Positions 1 through 6,815 of a stretch of 8,623 nucleotides of DNA are shown piece by piece. The first letter of the stretch is position 1. Each line of letters starts with the position of its first letter. Position numbers and translations under genes: made by a program. The stretch lies in contig JAOZPO010000053.1 in the NCBI GenBank assembly GCA_029932715.1, positions 1-8,623 of the forward strand, in the 5' to 3' direction. The notes under the pieces were generated by a model. That model was not told the origin of the DNA, did not search any database, and worked only from the letters and a program-made list of their open reading frames with translations. This DNA comes from Halobacteria archaeon (GTDB taxonomy: Archaea; Halobacteriota; Syntropharchaeia; Alkanophagales; Methanospirareceae).

Positions 1-742
1 TAATACCGGGATAGTGTGCGTCACCGATACAACTGTGGAACAAATAGATTTTATTCTCTGGAATCCTTTTCTTTACTTCCTCGATTTCTCCTTCTTTTTT
101 GAATCTTTTATACTCGGTTCTATCTACAATTTCCCTTATCTCATCGAGCGAATTTTGAGGTATTGCTCGATACAGCCCTTCGAGTCCAAGCTCCGATCGC
201 GTCTTCTTCATATTATTATGTATCCTTTCCCATGAAGAGCCCCATTCGGGAAACTTATCCGGAGAATGAGTATCAAGTGTCACACATAAACCTCTTTCGT
301 AAAGCGAATTGCAATGCAGCTCTTCCCGACATTTTAACCTCTCACTCTCGTTTTCCCTTAAAACCTTAACTATGTCCGCTACACAATTACCCTTTCTGCA
401 TGCGTATTCACAGGCATGACAAGAAAAGCACTTTTCTAAGGGATAATCCTCTATGTCTCGCCCGGTGATAAGACATTCTACTAATCTTCTCGGATTATAT
501 CTCTTATCTATTGAAGCAGCAGTGCATATCGAACTGCACGCACCGCATTGAACGCAGGAATAGAAATTAGAGACACGAGGGTCCGTAAGTAGCCAGCGTA
601 TCTTGATTTTCCGCTGCTCTTCTTCCCGCACCCCTTTTTCCAGATGCGCGCCTGGAGGGTAATCTAAAAGAGCATGTTTTATCCCTTGTGATTTTATCTT
701 CCCCTCTGTCTTCTCATCCTCAATATCTATACTATCAAACAT
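1..742 (-). CDS. HdrC-HdrB fusion, heterodisulfide reductase-like iron-sulfur protein (partial, cut by left edge)
   Basis: The minus strand is open from an ATG at 742 to the window edge, giving 247 residues with no stop. Residues 63-73 (CVQCGACSSIC) and 105-115 (CFSCHACEYAC) are two CxxCxxCxxxC motifs, the paired [4Fe-4S] binding pattern of HdrC. The stretch that follows (SELGLEGL near 183, then SLDEIREIVDRT near 198) matches the usual C-terminal end of HdrC. After a charged linker, residues 233-247 read YLFHSCIGDAHYPGI, which resembles the N-terminus of HdrB (FLGCxxPxRYPGI). I therefore infer a HdrC-HdrB fusion whose CCG cluster domains lie left of the window. HdrB/HdrC reduce CoM-S-S-CoB or related disulfides, usually with HdrA in the cytoplasm. 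Oddities: the proline normally after the fourth cysteine is absent in both motifs, and there are extra cysteines at 120, 138, 144 and 153. An in-frame TAG at 754-752 fixes the start. Family assignment is firm; substrate is unknown. Confidence 0.85.
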   Translation of the reverse strand, partial: MFDSIDIEDEKTEGKIKSQGIKHALLDYPPGAHLEKGVREEEQRKIKIRWLLTDPRVSNFYSCVQCGACSSICTAASIDKRYNPRRLVECLITGRDIEDYPLEKCFSCHACEYACRKGNCVADIVKVLRENESERLKCREELHCNSLYERGLCVTLDTHSPDKFPEWGSSWERIHNNMKKTRSELGLEGLYRAIPQNSLDEIREIVDRTEYKRFKKEGEIEEVKKRIPENKIYLFHSCIGDAHYPGI

Positions 743-853
743 TTTTTTTGTCTATCTCTTTCCATAAACGCTTACATATCTATTGATGTATGAGAACCTA
801 TAGCAAAGAGCGTTTGTGATTATACTATCAAGCAAGAAGGAACGAACCGACAA
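743..853. promoter_or_regulatory. Divergent promoter region between hdrCB and the asnB-dph6 fusion
   Basis: This 111-base gap separates two genes transcribed away from each other, so both promoters should lie here. On the plus strand, TTACATAT (772-779) is a weak TATA-like element; a start about 26 bases on would leave a leader of about 50 bases. On the minus strand, TTTATGG (768-762) is centred about 23 bases before the hdrCB ATG, which would suit a leaderless or nearly leaderless transcript. Both boxes are imperfect and are inferred from position and composition only. Confidence 0.35.
835..841 (+). promoter_or_regulatory. Ribosome binding site of the asnB-dph6 fusion
   Basis: AGAAGGA lies 12 bases before the ATG at 854. 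The purine-rich core matches part of the archaeal anti-Shine-Dalgarno complement and supports this start. Confidence 0.45.
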
Positions 854-3013
854 ATGTATAGAATAACCGGCGTTTTTAACAGCGAAAAAGCGGTAGAACT
901 CGTAATCAAGAGTTTAGAAGTGCTGCAGACTAATGAACAGTCTTACTTTTGGATTTGCACCGAGTACGGGAATTGGCATTCAGAAGACCTGCAAGAATTA
1001 AGCACGTTTGTGTGCAAAAGTAGAAATTGCATCGCATACTGCTGCTCCGGTAAATTAACTCTCTTAAGAAGAGGCGTAGAAAGCAAATTTGTTGCTGATG
1101 CGGAAATGTACAACCATATCGCGGGCGAAACCAGCTATGATGTGCTATTGCAAATAGCAGAAACCGCTCTTTGCCGAGAAGAGGAGTTTGCTAACCGAAC
1201 ATCATCGCCGCGTCTTTCCGGCTTGAATATGTTTGATGGTGTCTATGCCTTTGCGTATTGGACTGCTGATGAATTGTATATAGCACGGGATACAATAGGT
1301 GTGAAGCCCGTTTGCTTCGCTCATGCCGATGGCTTTGCTTTTGCTTCTGAAAAGAAAGCATTAGAAGCTATGGGGTTTCCGCATGCAATTGCGCTTGACC
1401 CCCGGGTGCTATTGGACTACAACATAACTGAAGACCGGTTGAGATTCGCTAAACGAGAATTCTATTCCGTTATGCCTGAGCAGAGAGAAAGCGTTACCAA
1501 AGAAATATTTCAGTACATAAACAAGAAAGAGGAGTTGTTGCACTTACTGCGAGCAAGCATTTCGCGCCGGATACCACAAGCGGCTAAGTTTGGCGTGCTA
1601 TTTTCTGGTGGTTTGGATTCCACGCTTATCGCTTATCTCTGCAAGGAATCAGGTGCTGATTTCGTTTGTTATACGGTAGCAGTAGAAGAGCCGGGACTGA
1701 AGCAGGCGGAGGATTTGTGCTATGCGAAACGCGTTGCTGCGGACCTTGACTTGAAGTTGAAGCTAAAAACTGTTCGGCTTGAGGATGTGGCTAAATATCT
1801 AAAAATAGTCGTTCCCCTTGTTGAGGACACAGATGTAGTCAAAGTGGGTGTTGCATTGCCCATGTACATTGCGTGTGAAGCGGCGAAAGAGGAAGGCATC
1901 AGGACTGTATTTTCAGGTTTAGGAGCAGAGGAGCTATTTGCAGGATACGCGAGACATAAACGAGTGGCTATGGACGATTTGAACAGAGAATGTCTGTCGG
2001 GCATATTGAAGATATACGAGCGGGATACGTACAGAGATGAACTGACAGCGAACTCGCAGGGCATTTCTTTACGACTGCCATTTCTGGATCCCTGTCTTGT
2101 AGAGTACGCAATGGAGCTACCGGCATCGTATAAATTGAATGATGGTATGGATAAATGTATTTTACGCGCTATTGCGAAAGACCTGGGACTGGAAGAGGTA
2201 GCAATCCGAAAGAAACGTGCGGCACAGTATGGCTCCAATGTAATCAAAGCGATAGAAAAACTCGCGAAGCTGAATGGGTATCGGTACAAGAGAGACTACC
2301 TCCGGTCTTTTTTACCAGCACGGAATATAAAATTATGCTGCCTCTTCAGTTCCGGTAAGGACAGTACTTACGCACTATGGCTCATGAAAAAGGCAGGATA
2401 TCCCGTGGAATGTTTAATCACACTGAAAAGCAGGAATCCTGCATCTTATATGTTCCATACTCCTGCCGTAGAGCTTGTAGCACAGCAAGCCGAAGCGATT
2501 GGCTTGCCTATCCTTATGAAAGAGACGGCAGGCGAGAAAGAGAGTGAATTGGATGACTTGCGTGCTGCTTTACAGGATGCAAAGGCGAAATACGGTATAG
2601 AAGGCGTTATAACGGGTGCGTTATGGAGTAATTACCAGAAAGAACGGATAGAACGGATAGCATCAGAAGAGAGCCTGAAGGTATTTTCGCCTTTGTGGCA
2701 TATCAATCAGGAGACGGAGATGCGGCTTGTGGTATCCAATTTCGTGGTGATCTTCTCAGGCGTCAGTGCGTATGGTCTTGATAAGAGCTGGCTGGGTAGG
2801 AGGATAACACTAGCTGATGTTGACCGGTTGGTGCAATTGGATAAAAAAGTTAAGATGAACATAGCAGGCGAAGGCGGTGAATTTGAGTCCCTTGTGCTGG
2901 ATGGACCGATGTTCAATAAGCGGCTGGCTATATTAGAGAGTGACATAATGGAGGAGGATGAGAATACCGCGAGGCTGGTAGTGAAAAAGACGAGGTTGGA
3001 GCAGAAAATTTAG
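854..3013 (+). CDS. Asparagine synthetase (AsnB-like) fused to diphthine-ammonia ligase (Dph6-like)
   Basis: The 719-residue protein has three parts. Residues 1-200 are a class II glutaminase-like fold (MFDGVYAFAYW at 126-136, ARDTIGVKP at 144-152). Residues about 225-480 are the asparagine synthetase domain, with the ATP PP-loop SGGLDST at 251-257, FSGLGAEELFAGY at 353-365 and LRLPFLD at 406-412. Residues about 490-719 are a full Dph6/MJ0570-type domain, with its own PP-loop SSGKDST at 499-505 and the family signature GEGGEFE at 672-678. Dph6 makes the last amidation of diphthamide on the EF-2 histidine, using ATP and ammonium. Cys2, the glutaminase nucleophile, is Tyr2 here, and the NGE glutamine-binding motif reads DAE (82-84), so glutamine hydrolysis is probably lost and the enzyme is probably ammonia-dependent. 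Both PP-loops look intact. The reading frame is unbroken across the junction near base 2315. In most archaea I know of, these two activities are separate genes. The true substrate of the AsnB half is uncertain. Confidence 0.9.
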   Translation: MYRITGVFNSEKAVELVIKSLEVLQTNEQSYFWICTEYGNWHSEDLQELSTFVCKSRNCIAYCCSGKLTLLRRGVESKFVADAEMYNHIAGETSYDVLLQIAETALCREEEFANRTSSPRLSGLNMFDGVYAFAYWTADELYIARDTIGVKPVCFAHADGFAFASEKKALEAMGFPHAIALDPRVLLDYNITEDRLRFAKREFYSVMPEQRESVTKEIFQYINKKEELLHLLRASISRRIPQAAKFGVLFSGGLDSTLIAYLCKESGADFVCYTVAVEEPGLKQAEDLCYAKRVAADLDLKLKLKTVRLEDVAKYLKIVVPLVEDTDVVKVGVALPMYIACEAAKEEGIRTVFSGLGAEELFAGYARHKRVAMDDLNRECLSGILKIYERDTYRDELTANSQGISLRLPFLDPCLVEYAMELPASYKLNDGMDKCILRAIAKDLGLEEVAIRKKRAAQYGSNVIKAIEKLAKLNGYRYKRDYLRSFLPARNIKLCCLFSSGKDSTYALWLMKKAGYPVECLITLKSRNPASYMFHTPAVELVAQQAEAIGLPILMKETAGEKESELDDLRAALQDAKAKYGIEGVITGALWSNYQKERIERIASEESLKVFSPLWHINQETEMRLVVSNFVVIFSGVSAYGLDKSWLGRRITLADVDRLVQLDKKVKMNIAGEGGEFESLVLDGPMFNKRLAILESDIMEEDENTARLVVKKTRLEQKI

Positions 3014-3045
3014 ACATATTTCAGATGGTATTTATGTTATCACAC

Positions 3046-3053
3046 TTAAATAA
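3046..3053 (+). promoter_or_regulatory. TATA-like box upstream of the exported-protein pseudogene
   Basis: TTAAATAA in an AT-rich setting after ATCACAC. A transcript starting about 26 bases downstream, near 3075, would have a leader of roughly 33 bases that includes the ribosome site at 3091. This indicates that the gene once had its own promoter rather than depending on readthrough from the fusion gene. Confidence 0.45.
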
Positions 3054-3090
3054 GATACATCCTCGAAAGTTAGGGTATTACAGCAAAAGA

Positions 3091-3097
3091 GAGGTGA
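3091..3097 (+). promoter_or_regulatory. Strong ribosome binding site for the original start at 3108
   Basis: GAGGTGA is close to the perfect archaeal GGAGGTGAT. It lies 10 bases before the ATG at 3108, not before the ATG at 3160. It therefore marks 3108 as the original start codon and shows that the longest intact reading frame begins too late. Confidence 0.7.
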
Positions 3098-3107
3098 AAA
3101 GAAGAAT

Positions 3108-4085
3108 ATGAAAAGAGGAAGGAAACGACTGGCATTGATAAACTTTAGCAGCAGCAATAATGGTGCTTTTGTCGTTGGTAATCACAGGTATGGCAGAAGA
3201 GGGCAATCAGACACCAAGTAACGAGACGCCTGAGATTAATGACTTGCCTACGCCACCACTGCCACAAATGCCAACTTATACACCCGCACCCGCAGAAACA
3301 CCTCTGACTATTACACCTGCGCCAACGATTGCACCAACACCAGCGCCAAAAGAAGAGAAATTCAGGGTAGGACCAAGTATTGACCTAAAACCTATTGAGC
3401 GTGTCATTGATAAAGACCGGGATGGACTTGTAGAGCTGTACATGAATAATTCAATGGTCAACGATGTGGCATTGACAGTCGAAGCGGAAATTAAGGTGCC
3501 AGCAGGGATACACGTCTATGGGACGGGATTTGGAACCGGGACGGCAGGGGTTATGCACGGAATATTCACAGTAGAACCAGGGATGTCCAAAGGAGTTCAG
3601 GTTCGTATAAAAGCGGATGAATCCGCAAGAATTGGTGAAAACACAATTGTGTTCAGTGGAATTTACTATCCGGGAGATAACAAAGACCTCTACAACATAA
3701 TGTCTTTAACATATCCAGTAATGGTTGATGAGCCATCTAAGGATGTCACAACACGCCGAAGATGTTTGGAGAGGTGGAGAATAAAAAGAAAGGATACCTA
3801 ATTAAATAATCCAGGACATCACATGGAATCCATCGAGTCCCAAGACAGGAGATACGGTCACGGTAACATACAAGAATCAGGGCACGCTGAGTGCTGGTAG
3901 AATGTACCAGTCCACCTATGAAATAGAGCCGGGAGAGGGCATGAAAATCATCACAGTTGAATTTAATAGGAAATGAGTTAGGGACACACAAAATCGAGGC
4001 TGAAGTACATTACACCGTTCCAGATGGAGAAGTAAAAACACAGCATGAGATGCTGACATTAACTGTAATTGATAAAAGAGCATAA
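3108..4085 (+). pseudogene. Exported surface/CARDB-like protein gene broken by four frameshifts
   Basis: A single protein of about 325 residues can be rebuilt across three frames. It starts MKRGRKRLALI at 3108. After one extra A near 3141 it continues as TLAAAIMVLLSLVITGMA, together a textbook signal peptide. A Pro/Thr-rich linker follows (about 3240-3350), then a beta-rich domain (about 3360-3740: IDLKPIERVIDKDRDGLVEL and onward to GIYYPGDNKD). The frame then shifts by -1 near 3754 (into TPKMFGEVENKKKGYLIK), by -1 near 3807 (into IQDITWNPSSPKTGDTVTVT, a CARDB/Ig-like strand pattern) and by +1 near 3971 (into NELGTHKIEAEVHYTV), ending at TAA 4083-4085. Each segment picks up where the last leaves off, so this was one gene. 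The intact genes on both sides show no such breaks, which argues for real decay rather than poor sequence. The likely role was a cell-surface or S-layer-associated protein; no enzyme motif is seen. Confidence 0.8.
3160..3801 (+). CDS. Longest intact reading frame of the broken exported protein (213 residues)
   Basis: This is the central open fragment of the pseudogene at 3108-4085. It begins inside the hydrophobic core of the signal peptide (MVLLSLVITGMA), so it lacks the positively charged n-region encoded just upstream in another frame. It then carries the Pro/Thr linker and the first beta-rich domain. The last 15 or so residues (TTRRRCLERWRIKRKDT) are out-of-frame sequence after the second frameshift and do not belong to the original protein. 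No ribosome site stands before 3160. If translated, the product would be a truncated, poorly exported fragment. Confidence 0.5.
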   Translation: MVLLSLVITGMAEEGNQTPSNETPEINDLPTPPLPQMPTYTPAPAETPLTITPAPTIAPTPAPKEEKFRVGPSIDLKPIERVIDKDRDGLVELYMNNSMVNDVALTVEAEIKVPAGIHVYGTGFGTGTAGVMHGIFTVEPGMSKGVQVRIKADESARIGENTIVFSGIYYPGDNKDLYNIMSLTYPVMVDEPSKDVTTRRRCLERWRIKRKDT

Positions 4086-4687
4086 ACGTTCATCTGCGTC
4101 CCATAATACTTATCCAGTACACCGCGAGACTCCAATTCGTATTCCAACCAATCGAGAGCGACCGGTTTTAAATCGCTAACTGCATGAAATTTTCGGAAGC
4201 CTTTTGAGCTGAATTCTGCCACAATAACCTTCTCGCTTGCTACACGACATGCCTCTTGAATGCACTGCCTTCTTTTCCCTATCTCTATGTGATGCAAAGC
4301 GCCATAACTGATTACAACATCAAAGCAGTCGTCGGGATACGAGAGAGAAGTTGCATCCACTCTCTCAAATGTGATTCTATCCGTTACTCCTTCCCGCTCT
4401 GCATCTCTCTTTACATCACTAAAAGCATCTTCTGAGATGTCTATATTGGTAACGGTACAGTTGAAATCCCGCGCTGCAATAATTGCAAGCGGGCCAGCAC
4501 CGATGTCAAGCACAATCTTATTCCTTATTTCCCACCGCTTCAAAATCTCCGCTCTTTCTATCAGACCTTCTGAATCCTCTTTCAGTCTCTCGTCTTTCAT
4601 TTTTAGCCATCTTGATGCTATTACGCCGAAATCATGTATGTATCTTGCAAAAGTTCTTTCATGTTCCTTTTTATTTATGATTTGCAT
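4010..4687 (-). CDS. Class I SAM-dependent methyltransferase
   Basis: The 225-residue protein has the Rossmann methyltransferase pattern. Motif I, VLDIGAGPLA, is at 59-68; an acidic residue at the end of strand 2 (NIDIS, D83) would bind the ribose; VDAT at 110-113 and the strand-4 motif CFDVVISYGALHH at 121-133 follow. Residues 1-50 are helical and charged and may cap the active site. There is no clue to the substrate; DVVISYGALHH is typical of the broad Methyltransf_11/25 group. The gene begins 15 bases after rtcA on the same strand and is probably cotranscribed with it and map. The final 24 codons (from about residue 202) are antisense to the end of the pseudogene and have no family character, so the original C-terminus may have been close to NVYALL and the present stop a readthrough extension. 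Confidence 0.8.
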   Translation of the reverse strand: MQIINKKEHERTFARYIHDFGVIASRWLKMKDERLKEDSEGLIERAEILKRWEIRNKIVLDIGAGPLAIIAARDFNCTVTNIDISEDAFSDVKRDAEREGVTDRITFERVDATSLSYPDDCFDVVISYGALHHIEIGKRRQCIQEACRVASEKVIVAEFSSKGFRKFHAVSDLKPVALDWLEYELESRGVLDKYYGTQMNVYALLSITVNVSISCCVFTSPSGTV

Positions 4688-4702
4688 CCGGATGACTATA
4701 AA

Positions 4703-5710
4703 CTACCCCTTCCTGATAACAACAACTTCTCTTTCATGCTCTACATCAAATTCAGCACCCAAAAACTGCTTCGTCACGTACATGTTTGTCTCGATATGTT
4801 TCGTTAGTTCTCTTACCTTCAACTCGGATTTATCATTGGCAAGTGCAATATACGGGATGAGGTGGTCGGCAAGGTGGACGTCAATACTCGACTCAGATTC
4901 CAGCTCTTTCACTATCTCTTTTGCCGCTTCTTCACCCACGAGTTCTGCTCTTCGCCCTCGTATGCCCACTGCACTACCACTCTTGTATCCTTGCCAAAGC
5001 GTAATACCACTACCCATTATCCCCTTGCCATAATACCCACTCTCTATTTTTATCTCGCTATTATAACCTGTTTCATGCAAGATTCTTTCCGCTGCTTTTG
5101 CTTGCCTTTGTGCTACATGCGTGGGAAGGCCATAGGAATGAGAAATCCCTTTTACCGTTCCCTGGTTCCCGGTAAAAGCGAACCCGCCAAGGTGATACAG
5201 AGGTGCTATTCTTGTCTCTACTATTCCACCGCCCTTTGGGTAGTAACCTCTTCTTCTCACTTTGGAATACACTTCACAGCCCATCTCGCGAATGGCGTTG
5301 AGAAATACATGCGTATAAAAATCTACTGGCGGGGACCATCTCACATCTGTCCCTCCTATTACCTTTACATTCGTATCGTTATTAGCAAAAAGTGCAACGG
5401 GAATGAGACACTGCAATAGCAGAGTTATGCTGCCCGCGGTGCCTATATCTATCTCTCCGTTGAATCCTTCTAACTTCGCAGGTAGGAATTTTAAACGTGA
5501 GGAGCGCAACTCCAGTCCCGCTATCTCACCACCCGATAAATTCGCTACCGCTTTCACCGCATGCAAATGCTGCACCCCAAGCCCGGGTTTTGGCCTGTTC
5601 GCTCTTATATTTCTAATCTCCACTGCTTCGCCCGTCACCGCAGCGAGTGCTACTGCAGTCCTTATTATCTGCCCGCCACCTTCACCCAATGAACCGTCTA
5701 TTTCTATCAT
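4703..5710 (-). CDS. rtcA: RNA 3'-terminal phosphate cyclase
   Basis: The 335-residue length is typical of RtcA. The N-terminus IDGSLGEGGGQIIR (4-17), ANRPKPGLGVQHLHAV (37-52), DIGTAGSITLLLQ (88-100), YYPKGGG (156-162) and SHSYGLPTHVA (190-200) are all family hallmarks. His305 in LTKHIETNMYV matches the catalytic histidine (His309 of E. coli RtcA) that carries the covalent AMP, and DVHLADHLIPYIAL (277-290) precedes it as expected. The enzyme uses ATP to turn RNA 3'-phosphates into 2',3'-cyclic phosphates in the cytoplasm. The gene lies 57 bases downstream of map and 15 bases upstream of the methyltransferase. No strong ribosome site precedes the ATG. All key residues are present, so it should be active. 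Confidence 0.95.
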   Translation of the reverse strand: MIEIDGSLGEGGGQIIRTAVALAAVTGEAVEIRNIRANRPKPGLGVQHLHAVKAVANLSGGEIAGLELRSSRLKFLPAKLEGFNGEIDIGTAGSITLLLQCLIPVALFANNDTNVKVIGGTDVRWSPPVDFYTHVFLNAIREMGCEVYSKVRRRGYYPKGGGIVETRIAPLYHLGGFAFTGNQGTVKGISHSYGLPTHVAQRQAKAAERILHETGYNSEIKIESGYYGKGIMGSGITLWQGYKSGSAVGIRGRRAELVGEEAAKEIVKELESESSIDVHLADHLIPYIALANDKSELKVRELTKHIETNMYVTKQFLGAEFDVEHEREVVVIRKG

Positions 5711-5767
5711 TTATCGCTTTTCAAGCCGGTTACTCACTGATTTTCAAAAATCGTATGTATTACTTAC
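5711..5767 (-). other. map-rtcA spacer with a short tandem repeat and a small inverted repeat
   Basis: The spacer holds 3.5 copies of a TACT/AGTA tetranucleotide (plus strand TACTTACTTACTTA, 5761-5774, overlapping the map stop) and a 6-bp inverted repeat GATTTT-CA-AAAATC (5739-5752). The stem is AT-rich with a 2-base loop, so it is unlikely to form a strong hairpin in RNA. No clear TATA box is seen, which fits cotranscription of map and rtcA. Confidence 0.4.
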
Positions 5768-6655
5768 TTACTTAGTTGTCACTTCGCAACCGTCCTTCTT
5801 TATGATCAGTGTATGTTCTGCTTGCGAGACAAAACCCTTCTCTTCTTCCCGTAGCACCGGATAATCCCTTACTATACCCGCGTTTTCCAAAGCTCTGAGT
5901 GCCAGGTCAAGCCTCTCATGCGGCAGCCACCGCTTGGCGAACGGTAGCCCCTGATAGGTCTTTATCTTATCTAATAGTGCCTTTGCCTCTCTCATCCTTA
6001 CCGGCTTCGACTTCAACAGACTGAATATCTCAGCATTGCCACTCTCTACCACTTTACCACCGCCGTCAGTTGCAAAAGGTTCTATCGCAATTACATCGTT
6101 CTCTCTCAATATCACCCCATGCTCATACTTCACATTGGGTATGCTGGGCGGAGCATGTGAATTGTATCTACCGAGTCCATGCCCCGTGAGATTAACCACA
6201 GGCTTATACCCCTGCTCTCTTATGGTATTCTCAATCACTTCTCCTATTTCTATTGTGCTCACGCCATCACGTACTATCTTTATCGCTTCATTCAACGCCG
6301 CTTCTGATGCCTTTACGAGTGCTTCATGATCACCGCTTAGATCCACTGTCACAGCGCTATCGCCTATATAACCGTCTATATGAACGCCAATATCTAATTT
6401 CACAAGGTCGCCCTTGCCAAATACCGCTTTGTCCTCTACCAAAGGAGTGGCATGTGCCGCTTCCTCGTTCCGCGATAGGTTGCATGGGAATGCAGGTTCC
6501 CCGCCCTTATCCCTTATGCCACTCTCAACGAATTCCGCAACTTCTAACAATGGACTTCCCTCTTTTATTAGTCCTGCTGCTTCTGCTCTTACCTCTGCCA
6601 GAATCCTCCCGGCACTTCTATATTTCTCTAATATAAGTTCTATTTCTTCGCCCAT
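5768..6655 (-). CDS. map: Methionine aminopeptidase, type II (archaeal)
   Basis: The 295-residue length matches archaeal type II MetAP, which lacks the N-terminal extension of the eukaryotic enzyme. All five metal ligands can be placed: Asp88 and Asp99 in KLDIGVHIDGYIGD (86-99), His159 in LTGHGLGRY (156-164), Glu192 in IAIEPFAT (189-196) and Glu280 in SQAEHTLI (277-284). The catalytic His68 lies in AAHATP (66-71). The roughly 60-residue insertion (about 204-268) is the helical subdomain that defines type II. The enzyme removes the initiator methionine from nascent proteins in the cytoplasm. It is the first gene of a leftward cluster with rtcA and a methyltransferase. No upstream alternative start is needed; the N-terminal ILEKYRSAGRILAEVR helix is standard for the family. 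Confidence 0.96.
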   Translation of the reverse strand: MGEEIELILEKYRSAGRILAEVRAEAAGLIKEGSPLLEVAEFVESGIRDKGGEPAFPCNLSRNEEAAHATPLVEDKAVFGKGDLVKLDIGVHIDGYIGDSAVTVDLSGDHEALVKASEAALNEAIKIVRDGVSTIEIGEVIENTIREQGYKPVVNLTGHGLGRYNSHAPPSIPNVKYEHGVILRENDVIAIEPFATDGGGKVVESGNAEIFSLLKSKPVRMREAKALLDKIKTYQGLPFAKRWLPHERLDLALRALENAGIVRDYPVLREEEKGFVSQAEHTLIIKKDGCEVTTK

Positions 6656-6670
6656 TTTGGTGGTACCCCT

Positions 6671-6687
6671 AATAAATATCTTTTTTG
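6671..6687 (-). promoter_or_regulatory. Promoter of map (BRE/TATA-like), short or no leader
   Basis: On the minus strand an A-rich element (AAAAAAGA, 6687-6680) leads into ATATTTATT (6679-6671). The box is centred only about 20-23 bases before the map ATG at 6655, slightly closer than the usual 26, so the transcript would have essentially no leader. No ribosome site is seen before map, which agrees with leaderless translation. Confidence 0.4.
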
Positions 6688-6776
6688 TTTCTTATCCTAT
6701 ATCTTATTTTTACCTGCCCAGTCTTGTGTAATCTCACTTCTTACTTTCAGTTTATCTGACCCCGGGATAGAAAAGC

Positions 6777-6783
6777 TTAAATA
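6777..6783 (+). promoter_or_regulatory. TATA box of the winged-helix/PIN operon
   Basis: TTAAATA preceded by a purine-rich BRE-like GAAAAGC. A start about 26 bases on, near 6806, leaves a leader of about 10-16 bases before the gene start at 6816 or 6822. Spacing and sequence are both good for an archaeal promoter. Confidence 0.55.
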
Positions 6784-6815
6784 CTCTCTATGTATCTCCA
6801 TATTGAGTAAGTGAT

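Noticed and set aside
14..369. Two plus-strand frames of 73 and 68 residues at the left end
   Set aside because: They lie opposite the clearly coding HdrC-HdrB frame and have no recognisable motif.
3108..4085. Programmed ribosomal frameshifting as the explanation for the broken surface gene
   Set aside because: Four shifts in mixed directions, without slippery heptamers or downstream structures, fit decay or sequence error better than recoding.
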